A stretch of 64,000 nucleotides of DNA from Arthrobacter sp. AZCC_0090 (GCF_014207375.1 NZ_JACHEE010000002.1:166885-230884); one strand, 5' to 3'. Shown: positions 18,903 to 27,934, counted from the first letter of the stretch. Program-made: numbers and translations. The notes: generated by a model from the sequence alone, not told the origin.

Positions 18903-19673
18903 ATGTCGAAGAAGTGGTCCCCTGAGGACAACGTGAAGGAAGTTGCCCAAGACGTCTTTTTCGTCGAAGGCCCCGCAGTCAACTGGACCATCCTCAGGCG
19001 GAACAGGGAATTCACCCTCATTGACACGGGCTATCCCGGGAACTGGCCATTGCTCCAATCCAGCATCAATTTCCTGGGGCTGTCTGTGGCAAATGCCGCG
19101 GCGGTTCTCCTGACGCACGGCCACTCCGATCACATCGGCAATGCCGCGAGAATTTCCGCAATGGGCATCCCAGTATTTGCGCACCAAGCGGAATTGCCAA
19201 ATGTCCGCCGGGAGATCCTCGAACAAATCAGCGTCAAGGATCTCGGCTGGCGCGTCCTCCGCCCCAGAGTGGGCGCGTGGGCGATACATGCCGTCCGATC
19301 CGGGGGCTTGTCCGACGTCGCGGTCCCGAAGGTCGCAGCAATGACCCAGGGTACTTTGGACGCGCTTCCCGGACGTCCCCAAATCATTGCCACTGGCGGC
19401 CACACCAGCGGGCACGTATCCTTCTTGGTTCCATCGGCGAGGGCCATCGTTACAGGGGATGCACTGATCACAGGCCATGCCATCAGCCCGGCCTCCGGGC
19501 CGCAGATGCTGCCCGCAGTCTTCCACCACCGCCCCGCAGAGACCTGGGCAAGCTTGGAGGTCCTCAGGCAGTTGGGCGCCGAGACCATCCTGCCGGGCCA
19601 CGGCCCGATCGTGACTCCACCCCAAGGGATTATCGAACTCGTCTCAGACGGCACCTACTCCCCTTTCGGCTAA
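18903..19673 (+). CDS. MBL-fold metallo-hydrolase
   Basis: 256 residues. The metallo-beta-lactamase metal motif THGHSDH is at about residues 70-76. Further metal ligands are the His in ATGGHTSGHVSF and the Asp in AIVTGDAL, with a closing His in ILPGHGPIV. Such enzymes hydrolyse thioesters, lactones or phosphodiesters with a two-metal centre; the GGHTSGHVSF pattern is common in glyoxalase II-like and lactonase-like members. ATG at 18903 with GAAGGAAAC just upstream is chosen over the GTG at 18873. It stands alone between the tRNA and the deacetylase. Confidence 0.85.
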   Translation: MSKKWSPEDNVKEVAQDVFFVEGPAVNWTILRRNREFTLIDTGYPGNWPLLQSSINFLGLSVANAAAVLLTHGHSDHIGNAARISAMGIPVFAHQAELPNVRREILEQISVKDLGWRVLRPRVGAWAIHAVRSGGLSDVAVPKVAAMTQGTLDALPGRPQIIATGGHTSGHVSFLVPSARAIVTGDALITGHAISPASGPQMLPAVFHHRPAETWASLEVLRQLGAETILPGHGPIVTPPQGIIELVSDGTYSPFG

Positions 19674-19829
19674 GGCGTCGGCCTTCCAGTACCCGTTTTC
19701 GAGCCCGAGTGAAGAGAGCCGGGGCCGGCCCAAAACAGGTACCGCCCACTCTTAACCCGTGCCGTGCCTAGCCCATAGGCTCCGGACCTGGGGTTACTGA
19801 CCCGGTCTGTTCAGCCAAAGGGGAAGCCG

Positions 19830-22800
19830 ATGCGGCTCCTGACCATATTGTTCCGGCAGTCAATGGCGTCGTTCCGACGGCAGGGGCGCACTACGGCTTG
19901 GCGCAAGAAGGTGCTTGGCATTCGCAGCCCATGGTTCCGTTGGGCCACGGCTGCGTCCGTCCTGATGTTGTTCGGGTACTCGATGGTCTACATCGGAGCC
20001 CCTGCGCAGGCGGCACTGCCGAAGACAATCATCAGCCTGACCTTCGATGACGGCAATGACGATCAACTCGCGGCAGAACAGGTACTGAAGTCCCATGGAT
20101 TGCACGGGACATTCTTCATTACGACCAGCTGGATCGATAATCCGTCGTGGCTCACCCGAGCCAATCTGAACAGCATCGCTGCGGACGGCAACGAGATCGG
20201 TGGCCACACCATCACCCACCCGGACCTCACCACCTTGTCCACTTCGGCAGCCACCAACGAGGTTTGCGGCGGACGGACCACCCTTGCCAGCTGGGGGTTC
20301 AATGCCACCGACTTTGCCTATCCGTTCGCGGCGGAAAACTCCTCTGTAGAGCAAATCGTCAAGAATTGCGGTTTTGCCAGTGCGCGCAATCTGGGTGACA
20401 TCCGCTCGCCCGCGAGTTGCTCGGGTTGCCCTTTCGCAGAGACCCTTCCCCCGGCCAATCCTTACAACACAGCGGCGCCGGATGAAGTCGACAGCACTTG
20501 GACGCTGCAGAACCTTGAGGACCTGGTCACCAACGCCGAGCCGGGCGGCGGATGGGTCCAATTCACCTTCCACCATATTGCCGTCGGGACAGACCCCACC
20601 CTGACCATCAGCCCCTCGCTCTTCAGCACCTTCATCACATGGCTCGCGGCGAGAACGGCCAACGGGACAACGTCCGTACAAACGGTTGCCCAGGCCCTGG
20701 GGAATACGCCAAACCAGCCACCGACGGCCGCCTTTACATCTTCGACGTCAGGTTTGACGGCGACGTTTGACGGTTCAGCTTCGACCGATCCGAACGGCAC
20801 CGTAGCCTCCTACAGCTGGGACTTCGGCGACGGGTCCCCCGCGGGAACCGGCGTGAAGCCTTCGCACACTTACGCCGCGGCGGGAACGTACCAGGTGAAG
20901 CTGACGGTGACGGATAGCGGCGGGCTGACAGGGACGGTCACGCACCCGGTAACTGTCGCGGCCGCGGCGACGGCGCCTGCGGCTCCGACAGGGGTGACTG
21001 CGACGGCGGGGAATGCTTCCGCGGTGGTGTCGTGGACGGCTCCGGCTAATGGTGGTTCTCCGGTTACCTCGTATGCGGTGACGCCGCATGCGGGCGGCAC
21101 GGCTTTGGCTCCGGTGACGGTTTCCGGGAACCCGCCCGCGACGACGGCGACCGTGACCGGGTTGAGCAACGGCACGGCGTACACGTTCACGGTGACGGCG
21201 ACGAACGCCGTCGGGACGTCCCCGGCGTCTGCGGCCTCGGCGCCCGTCACCCCGGCGGCGCCGACCGCGCCTGCGGCACCGACCGGGGTGAGCGCGACGG
21301 CGGGGAACGCTTCCGCGGTGGTGTCGTGGACGGCGCCGGCCAACGGCGGTTCCCCGATTAGTTCGTATGCGGTGACGCCTTCTTCCGGCGGCACGGCTTT
21401 GGCTCCGGTGACGGTTTCCGGAAGTCCGCCCTCGACGACGGCGACCGTCACCGGGTTGAGCAACGGCACGGCGTACACGTTCACGGTGACGGCGACGAAC
21501 GCCGTCGGGACGTCCCCGGCGTCTGCCGCGTCCGCGCCCGTCACCCCGGCCGCGCCGGTTCCCGGCGTCACCAACGGCGGCTTCGAGTCCGGGCTGACGT
21601 CCTGGACCACCGGCGGCGTCAGGGCACCCGTGGCCTCCACCACCGCGCACGCCGGCACCGGCTCGGCGTTGCTGGGCCTGGCCTCGGGAACGGAGCCTTT
21701 GGGTGACAGCAGCCTGGCCCAGACCATCACCGTGCCCGCGGCCGGGACGTCCACCCTGTCCTTCTGGTACCAGCCCCACACCGCGGATGACACCTGCACC
21801 GGCACCACCTGCCGCTACGACTGGATGGAAGCACAGGTCCGCACCACCACCGGCACCACGCTGGCCAGCCTGTTCAAGCTCAGCAGCAACTCCGGGACCT
21901 GGACCCAGCTCAGCGCGAACCTGACCGCATACAACGGGCAGACAGTCGTGCTCTGGTTCAACGTCCACCTCGACGGCGCCAGCCCGGCGGATGACACCTG
22001 GATGTACCTCGACGACGTCACCCTCACCAACACCCAGACAACACCGACCGCACCCGCGGCCCCCGCCGGGGTCACCGCGGCCGCGGGCAACGCCTCCGCG
22101 ACCGTGTCCTGGACCGCCCCGGCCAACGGCGGCTCCGCGATCACCTCCTACGCCGTCACCCCGCACGCCGGCACCACCACCCTGGCCCCGGTCACCGTCA
22201 CCGGGAACCCGCCCGCCACCAGCACCACCGTGTCAGGGTTGAGCAACGGCACCGCCTACACCTTCACCGTCACCGCCACCAACGCCGTCGGCACGTCCCC
22301 GGCGTCGGCGGCCTCGGCGCCGGTCACCCCGACCGCGACGGCCACGGCGCCCGCCGCCCCCACCGGGGTCACCGCGGCCGCGGGCAACGCCTCCGCGGCC
22401 GTGTCCTGGACCGCCCCGGCCAACGGCGGCTCCCCGATCACCTCCTACGCCGTCACCCCGCACGCCGGCACCACCACCCTGGCCCCGGTCACCGTCACCG
22501 GCACACCCCCGGCCACCAGCACCACCGTCACCGGGCTGAGCAACGGCACCGCCTACACCTTCACCGTCACCGCCACCAACGCCGTCGGAACCTCCCCGGC
22601 GTCGGCCGCCTCGGCGCCGGTCACCCCGACCGCGACAACAACCTCGACCATCACCAACGGGGGCTTCGAGTCCGGGCTGAGCTCCTGGACCACCGGCGGC
22701 GTCAGGGCACCCGCGGCCTCCACCACCGCCCACACCGGCACCGGCTCCGCACTCCTGGGCCTGGCCTCCGGAACGGAGCCACTCGGTGACAGCAGCCTGT

Positions 22801-23120
22801 CCCAGACCATCACCGTCCCCGCCACCGGGACCTCCACCCTGTCCTTCTGGTACCAGCCCCACAGCGCCGAAGACCCCTGCACCGGCAACGCCTGCCCGTA
22901 CGACTGGATGGAAGCACAAGTCCGCACCACCAACGGCACGGTCCTGGGCAGCCTGCTCAAACTCTGCAACAACAACGGCACCTGGACCCAGTTCAGCGCC
23001 GACCTCTCCGCCTACAAAGGCCAGACCATCACCCTCTGGTTCAACGTCCACCTCGACGGCTCCAGCCCCGCGGACGACACCTGGATGTACCTCGACGACG
23101 TCACCCTCACCAACGGGTGA
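19830..23120 (+). CDS. Large modular secreted polysaccharide deacetylase: NodB-PKD-(FN3-FN3-CBM)x2
   Basis: 1096 residues. A long basic leader and hydrophobic core end at APAQA-ALP (about residue 61), so it is exported. The NodB/CE4 domain spans about 66-290 with FDDGN at 72 and GGHTITHPD at about 129. A PKD domain lies at about 297-377 (YSWDFGDGSPAG). Then come two FN3 domains (about 381-575), a jelly-roll-like binding module (575-735, starting NGGFESGL), two more FN3 (738-935) and a second binding module (939-1096). The FN3 and binding modules are near-identical in protein and very similar in DNA, a sign of recent internal duplication. It probably deacetylates chitin or another surface or environmental glycan. 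The catalytic part is close to the gene at 4975, which uses different binding modules. A terminator follows at 23137. Confidence 0.88.
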   Translation: MRLLTILFRQSMASFRRQGRTTAWRKKVLGIRSPWFRWATAASVLMLFGYSMVYIGAPAQAALPKTIISLTFDDGNDDQLAAEQVLKSHGLHGTFFITTSWIDNPSWLTRANLNSIAADGNEIGGHTITHPDLTTLSTSAATNEVCGGRTTLASWGFNATDFAYPFAAENSSVEQIVKNCGFASARNLGDIRSPASCSGCPFAETLPPANPYNTAAPDEVDSTWTLQNLEDLVTNAEPGGGWVQFTFHHIAVGTDPTLTISPSLFSTFITWLAARTANGTTSVQTVAQALGNTPNQPPTAAFTSSTSGLTATFDGSASTDPNGTVASYSWDFGDGSPAGTGVKPSHTYAAAGTYQVKLTVTDSGGLTGTVTHPVTVAAAATAPAAPTGVTATAGNASAVVSWTAPANGGSPVTSYAVTPHAGGTALAPVTVSGNPPATTATVTGLSNGTAYTFTVTATNAVGTSPASAASAPVTPAAPTAPAAPTGVSATAGNASAVVSWTAPANGGSPISSYAVTPSSGGTALAPVTVSGSPPSTTATVTGLSNGTAYTFTVTATNAVGTSPASAASAPVTPAAPVPGVTNGGFESGLTSWTTGGVRAPVASTTAHAGTGSALLGLASGTEPLGDSSLAQTITVPAAGTSTLSFWYQPHTADDTCTGTTCRYDWMEAQVRTTTGTTLASLFKLSSNSGTWTQLSANLTAYNGQTVVLWFNVHLDGASPADDTWMYLDDVTLTNTQTTPTAPAAPAGVTAAAGNASATVSWTAPANGGSAITSYAVTPHAGTTTLAPVTVTGNPPATSTTVSGLSNGTAYTFTVTATNAVGTSPASAASAPVTPTATATAPAAPTGVTAAAGNASAAVSWTAPANGGSPITSYAVTPHAGTTTLAPVTVTGTPPATSTTVTGLSNGTAYTFTVTATNAVGTSPASAASAPVTPTATTTSTITNGGFESGLSSWTTGGVRAPAASTTAHTGTGSALLGLASGTEPLGDSSLSQTITVPATGTSTLSFWYQPHSAEDPCTGNACPYDWMEAQVRTTNGTVLGSLLKLCNNNGTWTQFSADLSAYKGQTITLWFNVHLDGSSPADDTWMYLDDVTLTNG
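20973..23117. repeat. Internal direct repeats inside the deacetylase gene
   Basis: Two copies of a block of about 1.05 kb, each FN3-FN3-binding module, at roughly 20973-22030 and 22051-23117. Within a block the two FN3 units (about 290 bases each) repeat again, with words such as TTGAGCAACGGCACGGCGTA recurring. The two units of the first block share one codon style (GCTTCCGCGGTGGTG) and those of the second another (GCCTCCGCGGCCGTG), which suggests local homogenisation. The region is prone to copy-number change and misassembly. Confidence 0.8.
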
Positions 23121-23128
23121 CTGAATCA

Positions 23129-23204
23129 GACGCCAGAAATCCCCGCCCTCATCAGAGGACGGGGATTTTTGACGTAGCGCTCCTCCGCCTGGACTTGAAC
23201 CAGT
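23129..23204. repeat. Direct repeat copy 1: terminator plus tRNA-Asn 3' end
   Basis: This 76-base segment matches 24331-24405 with only a few changes and one indel. It starts at GACGCCA, runs through the terminator hairpin, GTAGCG, and the last 25 bases of tRNA-Asn. Positions 23180-23204 equal the tRNA 3' end except for one A-to-C change; after 23204 the match stops, so there is no complete tRNA here. This is the form expected of a distal att copy left by insertion at a tRNA 3' end. Confidence 0.8.
23137..23170. terminator. Intrinsic terminator after the modular deacetylase
   Basis: AAATCCCCGCCCTC and GAGGACGGGGATTT arms with a short loop, followed by TTT, 16 bases after the deacetylase stop. 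It is part of the 75-bp direct repeat whose other copy is at 24331-24405. Confidence 0.8.
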
Positions 23205-23329
23205 CCCCACCCCCGGATGCGATACAGGCGCGTCTGGACCCTGTCGGTTTTTGCACGTTTTCTCATTTTGGGTACACAAAATTGCATTTGATGATTACCC
23301 GTCAGTAACATCATGAAGCGGGGGATGTG

Positions 23330-24229
23330 ATGCGAATCACCACAAGGGAACATCTCAATGATTGGAATTGCTCTATGACAGCGCAAAAACGGTCCGCACT
23401 GCTGGCGACAGTGGTGCTTGTACTCTCACTCTTCGCGGGAGCGGGAGCCGCCTCAGCCGACACCACCGATGTCTCACCTCCGGGAGCCAACGACTGGGCC
23501 TGCACGCCGAGCTCGGCGCACCCCTACCCCGTAGTGCTGGTGCCGGGAACTTTTGAAAACATGGCCAAGAACTGGAGCACTCTCTCCCCCGTCTTGAAGT
23601 CGCAGGGCTACTGCGTGTTCGCGCTCAACTACGGGGAGGTCAATGGAGTCTATGCCTCGGGTCCTATTGCTGATTCGGCCCGCGAACTGGCACCGTTCGT
23701 TGACGCCGTTCTCGCGGCCACGGGCGCGCGGCAGGTGGACCTTGTGGGCCACAGCCAGGGCGGGATGATGCCGCGCTACTACATGGGGTTCCTTGGCGGC
23801 GCCAAGAAGGTCCACCACTTGGTCGGAATCTCCCCGTCGAACCACGGGACTCAGGGACTGATCGTCCCGCCGCCGGACTCCACACCCTCGGAAATGCAGC
23901 TCTTCAGCCCGTTCTGCCAGGCATGTATGGACCAACAGGCGGGTTCGGCCTTCCTCACGAAACTAAATTCCATCGGGGACACCGTCCACGGCCCGCTCTA
24001 CACCGTCATTTCCACAACACACGACGAAGTGGTGACACCGTACCAAAGCCAGTCCCTGGCGGGCAGCTCAGCCCAGGTCACCAACATCACCATCCAGGAC
24101 GCCTGCCCCTTGGATCTGATCGAGCACGACCAGACCCCCAACGATCCGGTGGTTCACCAATGGGTCATGAACGCCCTGAGCCAGCAGGATAGTCCGGCGG
24201 ACCCCGCATTCCGGCCCGTGTGCCTTTAG
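23330..24229 (+). CDS. Secreted triacylglycerol lipase/esterase (alpha/beta hydrolase)
   Basis: About 299 residues. The hydrophobic leader SALLATVVLVLSLFAGAGA ends at ASA-D. The mature part begins with PYPVVLVPGTFENM (oxyanion region) and has the nucleophile elbow VDLVGHSQGG (Ser). A likely Asp follows in STTHDEVVTPY, and His in LIEHDQTPNDP, the order found in Streptomyces LipA/EstB-type lipases. ATG at 23330 has GGGGGA about 4 bases before it. ATG at 23375 would give a shorter, textbook signal peptide but has a poor ribosome site. The gene sits alone between the two 75-bp direct repeats and is the only gene of that segment. Confidence 0.85.
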   Translation: MRITTREHLNDWNCSMTAQKRSALLATVVLVLSLFAGAGAASADTTDVSPPGANDWACTPSSAHPYPVVLVPGTFENMAKNWSTLSPVLKSQGYCVFALNYGEVNGVYASGPIADSARELAPFVDAVLAATGARQVDLVGHSQGGMMPRYYMGFLGGAKKVHHLVGISPSNHGTQGLIVPPPDSTPSEMQLFSPFCQACMDQQAGSAFLTKLNSIGDTVHGPLYTVISTTHDEVVTPYQSQSLAGSSAQVTNITIQDACPLDLIEHDQTPNDPVVHQWVMNALSQQDSPADPAFRPVCL

Positions 24230-24330
24230 GCGTCGCGGCCTCTAGGCGAGATGGTTCGAGGCCTCGCGGGATCGTTTGAGCCGCGGGGCCATGGGGCCAA
24301 TGCACGGCCGGAGGCATTGAGGGAAACCCC

Positions 24331-24405
24331 GACGCCAAAAATCCCCGCCCTCTACTGAGGACGGGGATTTTTGAGTAGCGCTCCTCCGACTGGACTTGAA
24401 CCAGT
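24331..24405. repeat. Direct repeat copy 2: terminator plus tRNA-Asn 3' end
   Basis: Second copy of the repeat seen at 23129-23204, offset by about 1.2 kb. Here the tRNA part continues into the complete tRNA-Asn gene. The pair brackets the lipase gene. Confidence 0.8.
24337..24372. terminator. Bidirectional intrinsic terminator
   Basis: Stem AAAAATCCCCGCCCTC / GAGGACGGGGATTTTT with a 4-base TACT loop. It has T-runs on both strands, so it can end the lipase transcript (plus) and the tRNA-Asn transcript (minus), whose 3' end is 9 bases away. Confidence 0.85.
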
Positions 24406-24453
24406 AACCCTTCGATTAACAGTCGAATGCTCTGCCAATTGAGCTACGGAGGA
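24381..24453 (-). tRNA. tRNA-Asn (GTT), second copy
   Basis: 73 bases, identical to the copy at 18668-18740, with anticodon loop CTGTTAA and discriminator G and no encoded CCA. The 5' flank AATGAAGCG and 3' flank GCG are shared with the first copy, and the sequence further out is diverged but alignable. Its 3' end points to the lipase segment. Confidence 0.95.
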
Positions 24454-24515
24454 ATGAAGCGTGTATTAGCCTAACAAAGGCCCGGCGGGAAACGAAATCG
24501 GCGCTGTTGAAGCCC

Positions 24516-26456
24516 TTAGCTATCCATGCGGAGGGCGCGGCGCTGCATTTCCAGCTCCATGAGTTCCCGGTTGAGGCGTTGGAACTCCTCCGGCTGGGCC
24601 GAGGCATCCAGTCGCTGCAATTGGCCCATCTTGTCCGCCTTGACCCTGGTGATCTGCAGTTCGAACAGCCTGGCCAGGATGTCGCGGCAATACCGCTGAA
24701 GCGCTTCGGGAGTGCTGGCCGGCAGGGGCACCACGGCAAGCTCCGAGACCAAGCCTTGGAGCGGTTCCGGAACCTCCTGGCGAATCCCTTCCACCCAGGC
24801 CACCGGGTCCCCCGCGTGGGCCAGTCCGGCGGCCCGGACAGCCGTGTGTACCGCGGAGTAGGCCGGAGTGACGAAATGGCATGCCTCAAAACGTTCCCAT
24901 GCTCCACCGCTAAGCGCAGCTTCGCCTCCCAGGACAGCAGGGTTCTGGATGACCACTTCGAGGGCCTGCCGCTCCATGGCGGCGATGGGATCCCGGGGAT
25001 CCGGGCGCATGAAGGCGATGGGAGCGTCCGACGGCGGTGCTGCCGCCGGCTGGCCGGCGTGGGTCGCCGTTGCTCCGTGTCCCGTCGCCGGTGCTCCCGC
25101 AGCCCCCGCCACTGGTTCACCGGAAGCAGCGCGCTTGGCAGCCAGGCCTACTGCCCGGCTGACTTCCTCGATGGGCATGCCGAGCCAGCCTGCCAACTCC
25201 CGGACATAGGCCGGGCGGATGCCGGAATCACGGATCTGCGCAACCACAGGGGCCGACTCACGCAGCGCCGCCACGCGGCCTTCCACTGTGTCCAGGTTGT
25301 GGCGTTTGAGGGACGCCCGGATGGCGAATTCGAAGAGGGGCCGGCGGGTACCGATCAAGTCCCTGACGGCCGCATCCCCCTTGAGTTGGCGCAAATCGCA
25401 AGGGTCGGCCCCGGTGGGCTCCACAGCCACGTATGTCTGCGCGACGAACCGCTGATCCTCCTCAAAGGCGCGCAATGCCGCTTTCTGCCCGGCGGCGTCG
25501 CCGTCGAAAGTGAAGATGACCTCTCCCCCGGTGCCGTCGTCGGACAGTAAGCGGCGGGCGATCTTGATGTGGTCCGTGCCGAAGGCGGTACCGCACGTGG
25601 CCACAGCGGTACCGACTCCGGCAAGGTGGCAGGCCATGACGTCCGTGTACCCCTCCACCACCACCAGTTGCCGGTCCTTGGCGATGTTCCGTTTGGCGAG
25701 GTCGATTCCGTAGAGGACCTGGGACTTCTTGTAGAGCACGGTCTCCGGAGTGTTCAGGTATTTCGGGCCCTGGTCGTCCTCGTAGAGCTTGCGGGCTCCG
25801 AAGCCGATAGTGTCGCCGGCGATGTCCCGGATGGGCCAGATGAGCCTGCCGCGGAAGCGGTCGTAGATGCCCCTGTTGCCTTCGGAAAACATCCCCGTGA
25901 GCTTCAACTCGGCGTCCGTGAATCCGCGTCCGCGCAAGTGTTTCAGGAGCGAGTCCCAACCCTGCGGCGCGTAGCCGACGCCGAACTGTTCGGCGGCGGT
26001 CCGGTCGAAACCGCGACCGTGGAGGAAGTTGCGGCCCTCGGCGGCACCTGCCGTGAGTAGTTGGGCACGGAAGAACTCGTCGGCGATCTTGTGGGCATCC
26101 AGCAGCCGTTGGCGCTTGCCGACCTCTTCGCGGTTGGGGCCGGTGCCGCCGTCTTCGTAGCGCAGCTCGTAGCCGATCCTGGCTGCGAGCTTTTCCACGG
26201 CTTCGTGGAAGGAGCTGTGGTCCATTTTCTGGACGAACGAGATGGCATCGCCGTCCTCACCACAGCCGAAGCAGTGGTACCGGCCTACTTGGGGGCGGAC
26301 GGTGAACGACGGCGAGCGCTCGTCGTGGAAGGGACACAGGCCCTTGAAGGTGCCCAGGCCCGCACCTTTGAGGGTGACGTAGCCGTCCACTACTTCCTTG
26401 ATATCGGTGCGCTGGCGTACTTCGTCGATATCTTCACGTTTTATTAGGCCAGCCAC
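24516..26456 (-). CDS. dnaG: DNA primase
   Basis: 646 residues, the usual DnaG length. It makes RNA primers at the replication fork. The N-terminal CHC2 zinc finger reads CPFHDERSPSFTV with HCFGCG after it. The RNA polymerase domain starts around residue 125 and the TOPRIM part has VVEGYTDVMACH and TFDGDAAGQKAA (metal-binding acidic residues). A linker rich in Ala/Pro and a C-terminal helicase-binding domain follow. The stop is at 24516; the ATG at 26456 follows the stop of dgt by 54 bases. It is the last gene of the minus-strand group dusB-dgt-dnaG, a common actinobacterial order. Confidence 0.97.
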   Translation of the reverse strand: MAGLIKREDIDEVRQRTDIKEVVDGYVTLKGAGLGTFKGLCPFHDERSPSFTVRPQVGRYHCFGCGEDGDAISFVQKMDHSSFHEAVEKLAARIGYELRYEDGGTGPNREEVGKRQRLLDAHKIADEFFRAQLLTAGAAEGRNFLHGRGFDRTAAEQFGVGYAPQGWDSLLKHLRGRGFTDAELKLTGMFSEGNRGIYDRFRGRLIWPIRDIAGDTIGFGARKLYEDDQGPKYLNTPETVLYKKSQVLYGIDLAKRNIAKDRQLVVVEGYTDVMACHLAGVGTAVATCGTAFGTDHIKIARRLLSDDGTGGEVIFTFDGDAAGQKAALRAFEEDQRFVAQTYVAVEPTGADPCDLRQLKGDAAVRDLIGTRRPLFEFAIRASLKRHNLDTVEGRVAALRESAPVVAQIRDSGIRPAYVRELAGWLGMPIEEVSRAVGLAAKRAASGEPVAGAAGAPATGHGATATHAGQPAAAPPSDAPIAFMRPDPRDPIAAMERQALEVVIQNPAVLGGEAALSGGAWERFEACHFVTPAYSAVHTAVRAAGLAHAGDPVAWVEGIRQEVPEPLQGLVSELAVVPLPASTPEALQRYCRDILARLFELQITRVKADKMGQLQRLDASAQPEEFQRLNRELMELEMQRRALRMDS

Positions 26457-26510
26457 GAATCAATATTAGTTGATGTCAGATCAACAAATTCGGGCGGTTC
26501 AGCCTCACGC

Positions 26511-27821
26511 CTACCAGAGCGACGGCAGGCTGCCCACCAGACGTTCGTACATCGCCAGCGCCGAAGCGTCCGTCAGCGACGCCACCTGGTCGATGACGAC
26601 GCGAAGCCGGGCGCCGTCGTCGGGTGCGTCCCGCCAGTCTGCGGCGAACATCGGTTCCAGATGCCGGTCTCCGCTCGCATTGAGCACGCCAACCAGGGCG
26701 TGCAGGACTTCGCGCTGACGCTCATAGACGGGTTGCCGATGGTCGGTGGAAATCACAAATGTCGTGGCGAGGCCCTTCATGGCCGCGATCTCAGTGACGG
26801 TTTCCTCCGGAACCATGAGTTCCGCGCCGTACCGGGTCAGGTGGTCCGGGCCGAAGTGCGCCCGCGTCGTCTCCAGGGCGCTTTGGCAAAAGCGGCCGAT
26901 CAACTGGCTGGTCATGTCCTTCAGCGCTGCCATCGCCTTGCGGCTGCCATCTGCCTCACGGACCCAGACGCTGGTGGCTTCGAGTCGGGCCAAAGCGGCA
27001 TCGATCTCAGCGGGATCGTTGTGGGGCAGGTACCACTGCTTGGTGTACCCCACCACCCGTGCCCGGTGGTCCGGATTGTCCAGCCACTTCAGCTGGAAAT
27101 GGCCGGCAACGATGGCGTCCTCAACGTCGTGTACGGAGTACGAGATATCGTCGGCCAGGTCCATGACCTGGGCCTCGATGCAGGAGCGGTTGCCCGGCGC
27201 GCCGTCACGAAGCCAGGCAAACACGGGCAGGTCGTCCTCATAGGCTCCGAACTTGCTGCTCCGCTGTCCGTGGATGACGGGGGCGTCGACGGCGGACCAC
27301 GGGTATTTGGAGGCCGCGTCAAGGCTGGCGCGGGTCAGGTTCAGCCCGGCGGGCTGGCCGTCGGCGGTGAGGACCTTGGGTTCAAGCCGCGTGAGCAGGC
27401 GCAGGGTCTGGGCGTTGCCTTCGAAGCCACCGATTCCGTGAGCTACCTCGTTGAGGGCCGATTCCCCGTTGTGGCCGAAGGGCGGGTGGCCCAAATCGTG
27501 GCTCAAGCACGCCGTGTCCACAACATCGGGATCGCAACCGAGCGCACGGCCCAGCTCGCGGCCCACCTGGGCGACTTCGAGGCTGTGCGTCAGGCGGGTG
27601 CGCACGAAATCATCGGTATCCGGGGCAACCACTTGGGTCTTCGCCCCGAGCCGGCGGAGGGCGGAAGAATGCAGCACCCTTGCCCGGTCCCTCTCGAAGT
27701 CCGAACGGTAGGTATTCTTCCGAGGCTCCTGCACCCAGCGTGCTGAGTCGGCCTCCACATAGCCTGGAATGCCCGTTGCGTTTTCGGCTGTGCGTGCCGC
27801 AGACATCGCTTCAGTTCCCAT
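26511..27821 (-). CDS. dgt: Deoxyguanosinetriphosphate triphosphohydrolase
   Basis: 436 residues, HD superfamily. Hydrolyses dGTP (or other dNTPs) to the nucleoside and triphosphate, lowering dNTP pools. The metal-binding HD motif appears as TRLTHSLEVAQVGRELG and ACLSHDLGHPPFGHNGE, with the third ligand in VMDLADDISYSVHDVED. R-D-x-A-R-V-L-H near residue 45 is also typical. It lies between dusB and dnaG with about 113 and 54 bases of spacing. In many actinobacteria this gene precedes dnaG, which links it to replication. Confidence 0.95.
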   Translation of the reverse strand: MGTEAMSAARTAENATGIPGYVEADSARWVQEPRKNTYRSDFERDRARVLHSSALRRLGAKTQVVAPDTDDFVRTRLTHSLEVAQVGRELGRALGCDPDVVDTACLSHDLGHPPFGHNGESALNEVAHGIGGFEGNAQTLRLLTRLEPKVLTADGQPAGLNLTRASLDAASKYPWSAVDAPVIHGQRSSKFGAYEDDLPVFAWLRDGAPGNRSCIEAQVMDLADDISYSVHDVEDAIVAGHFQLKWLDNPDHRARVVGYTKQWYLPHNDPAEIDAALARLEATSVWVREADGSRKAMAALKDMTSQLIGRFCQSALETTRAHFGPDHLTRYGAELMVPEETVTEIAAMKGLATTFVISTDHRQPVYERQREVLHALVGVLNASGDRHLEPMFAADWRDAPDDGARLRVVIDQVASLTDASALAMYERLVGSLPSLW

Positions 27822-27934
27822 GGGTATCCGCCTCCTCCGCTTGCCGTGCGCCGGTGTCGATACAACCAGTGCCTATGCAGCCAGTTTTCCACGACTCCGG
27901 CCGTGCGCGTGCACGCGTCGACCGAAGCCGCGCT

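Noticed and set aside
20775..22166. 463-codon minus-strand open frame rich in Gly/Arg
   Set aside because: Antisense shadow of the repeated FN3 region.
24507..25550. 347-codon plus-strand open frame
   Set aside because: Lies fully opposite dnaG, which has clear motifs; high GC creates long antisense frames.
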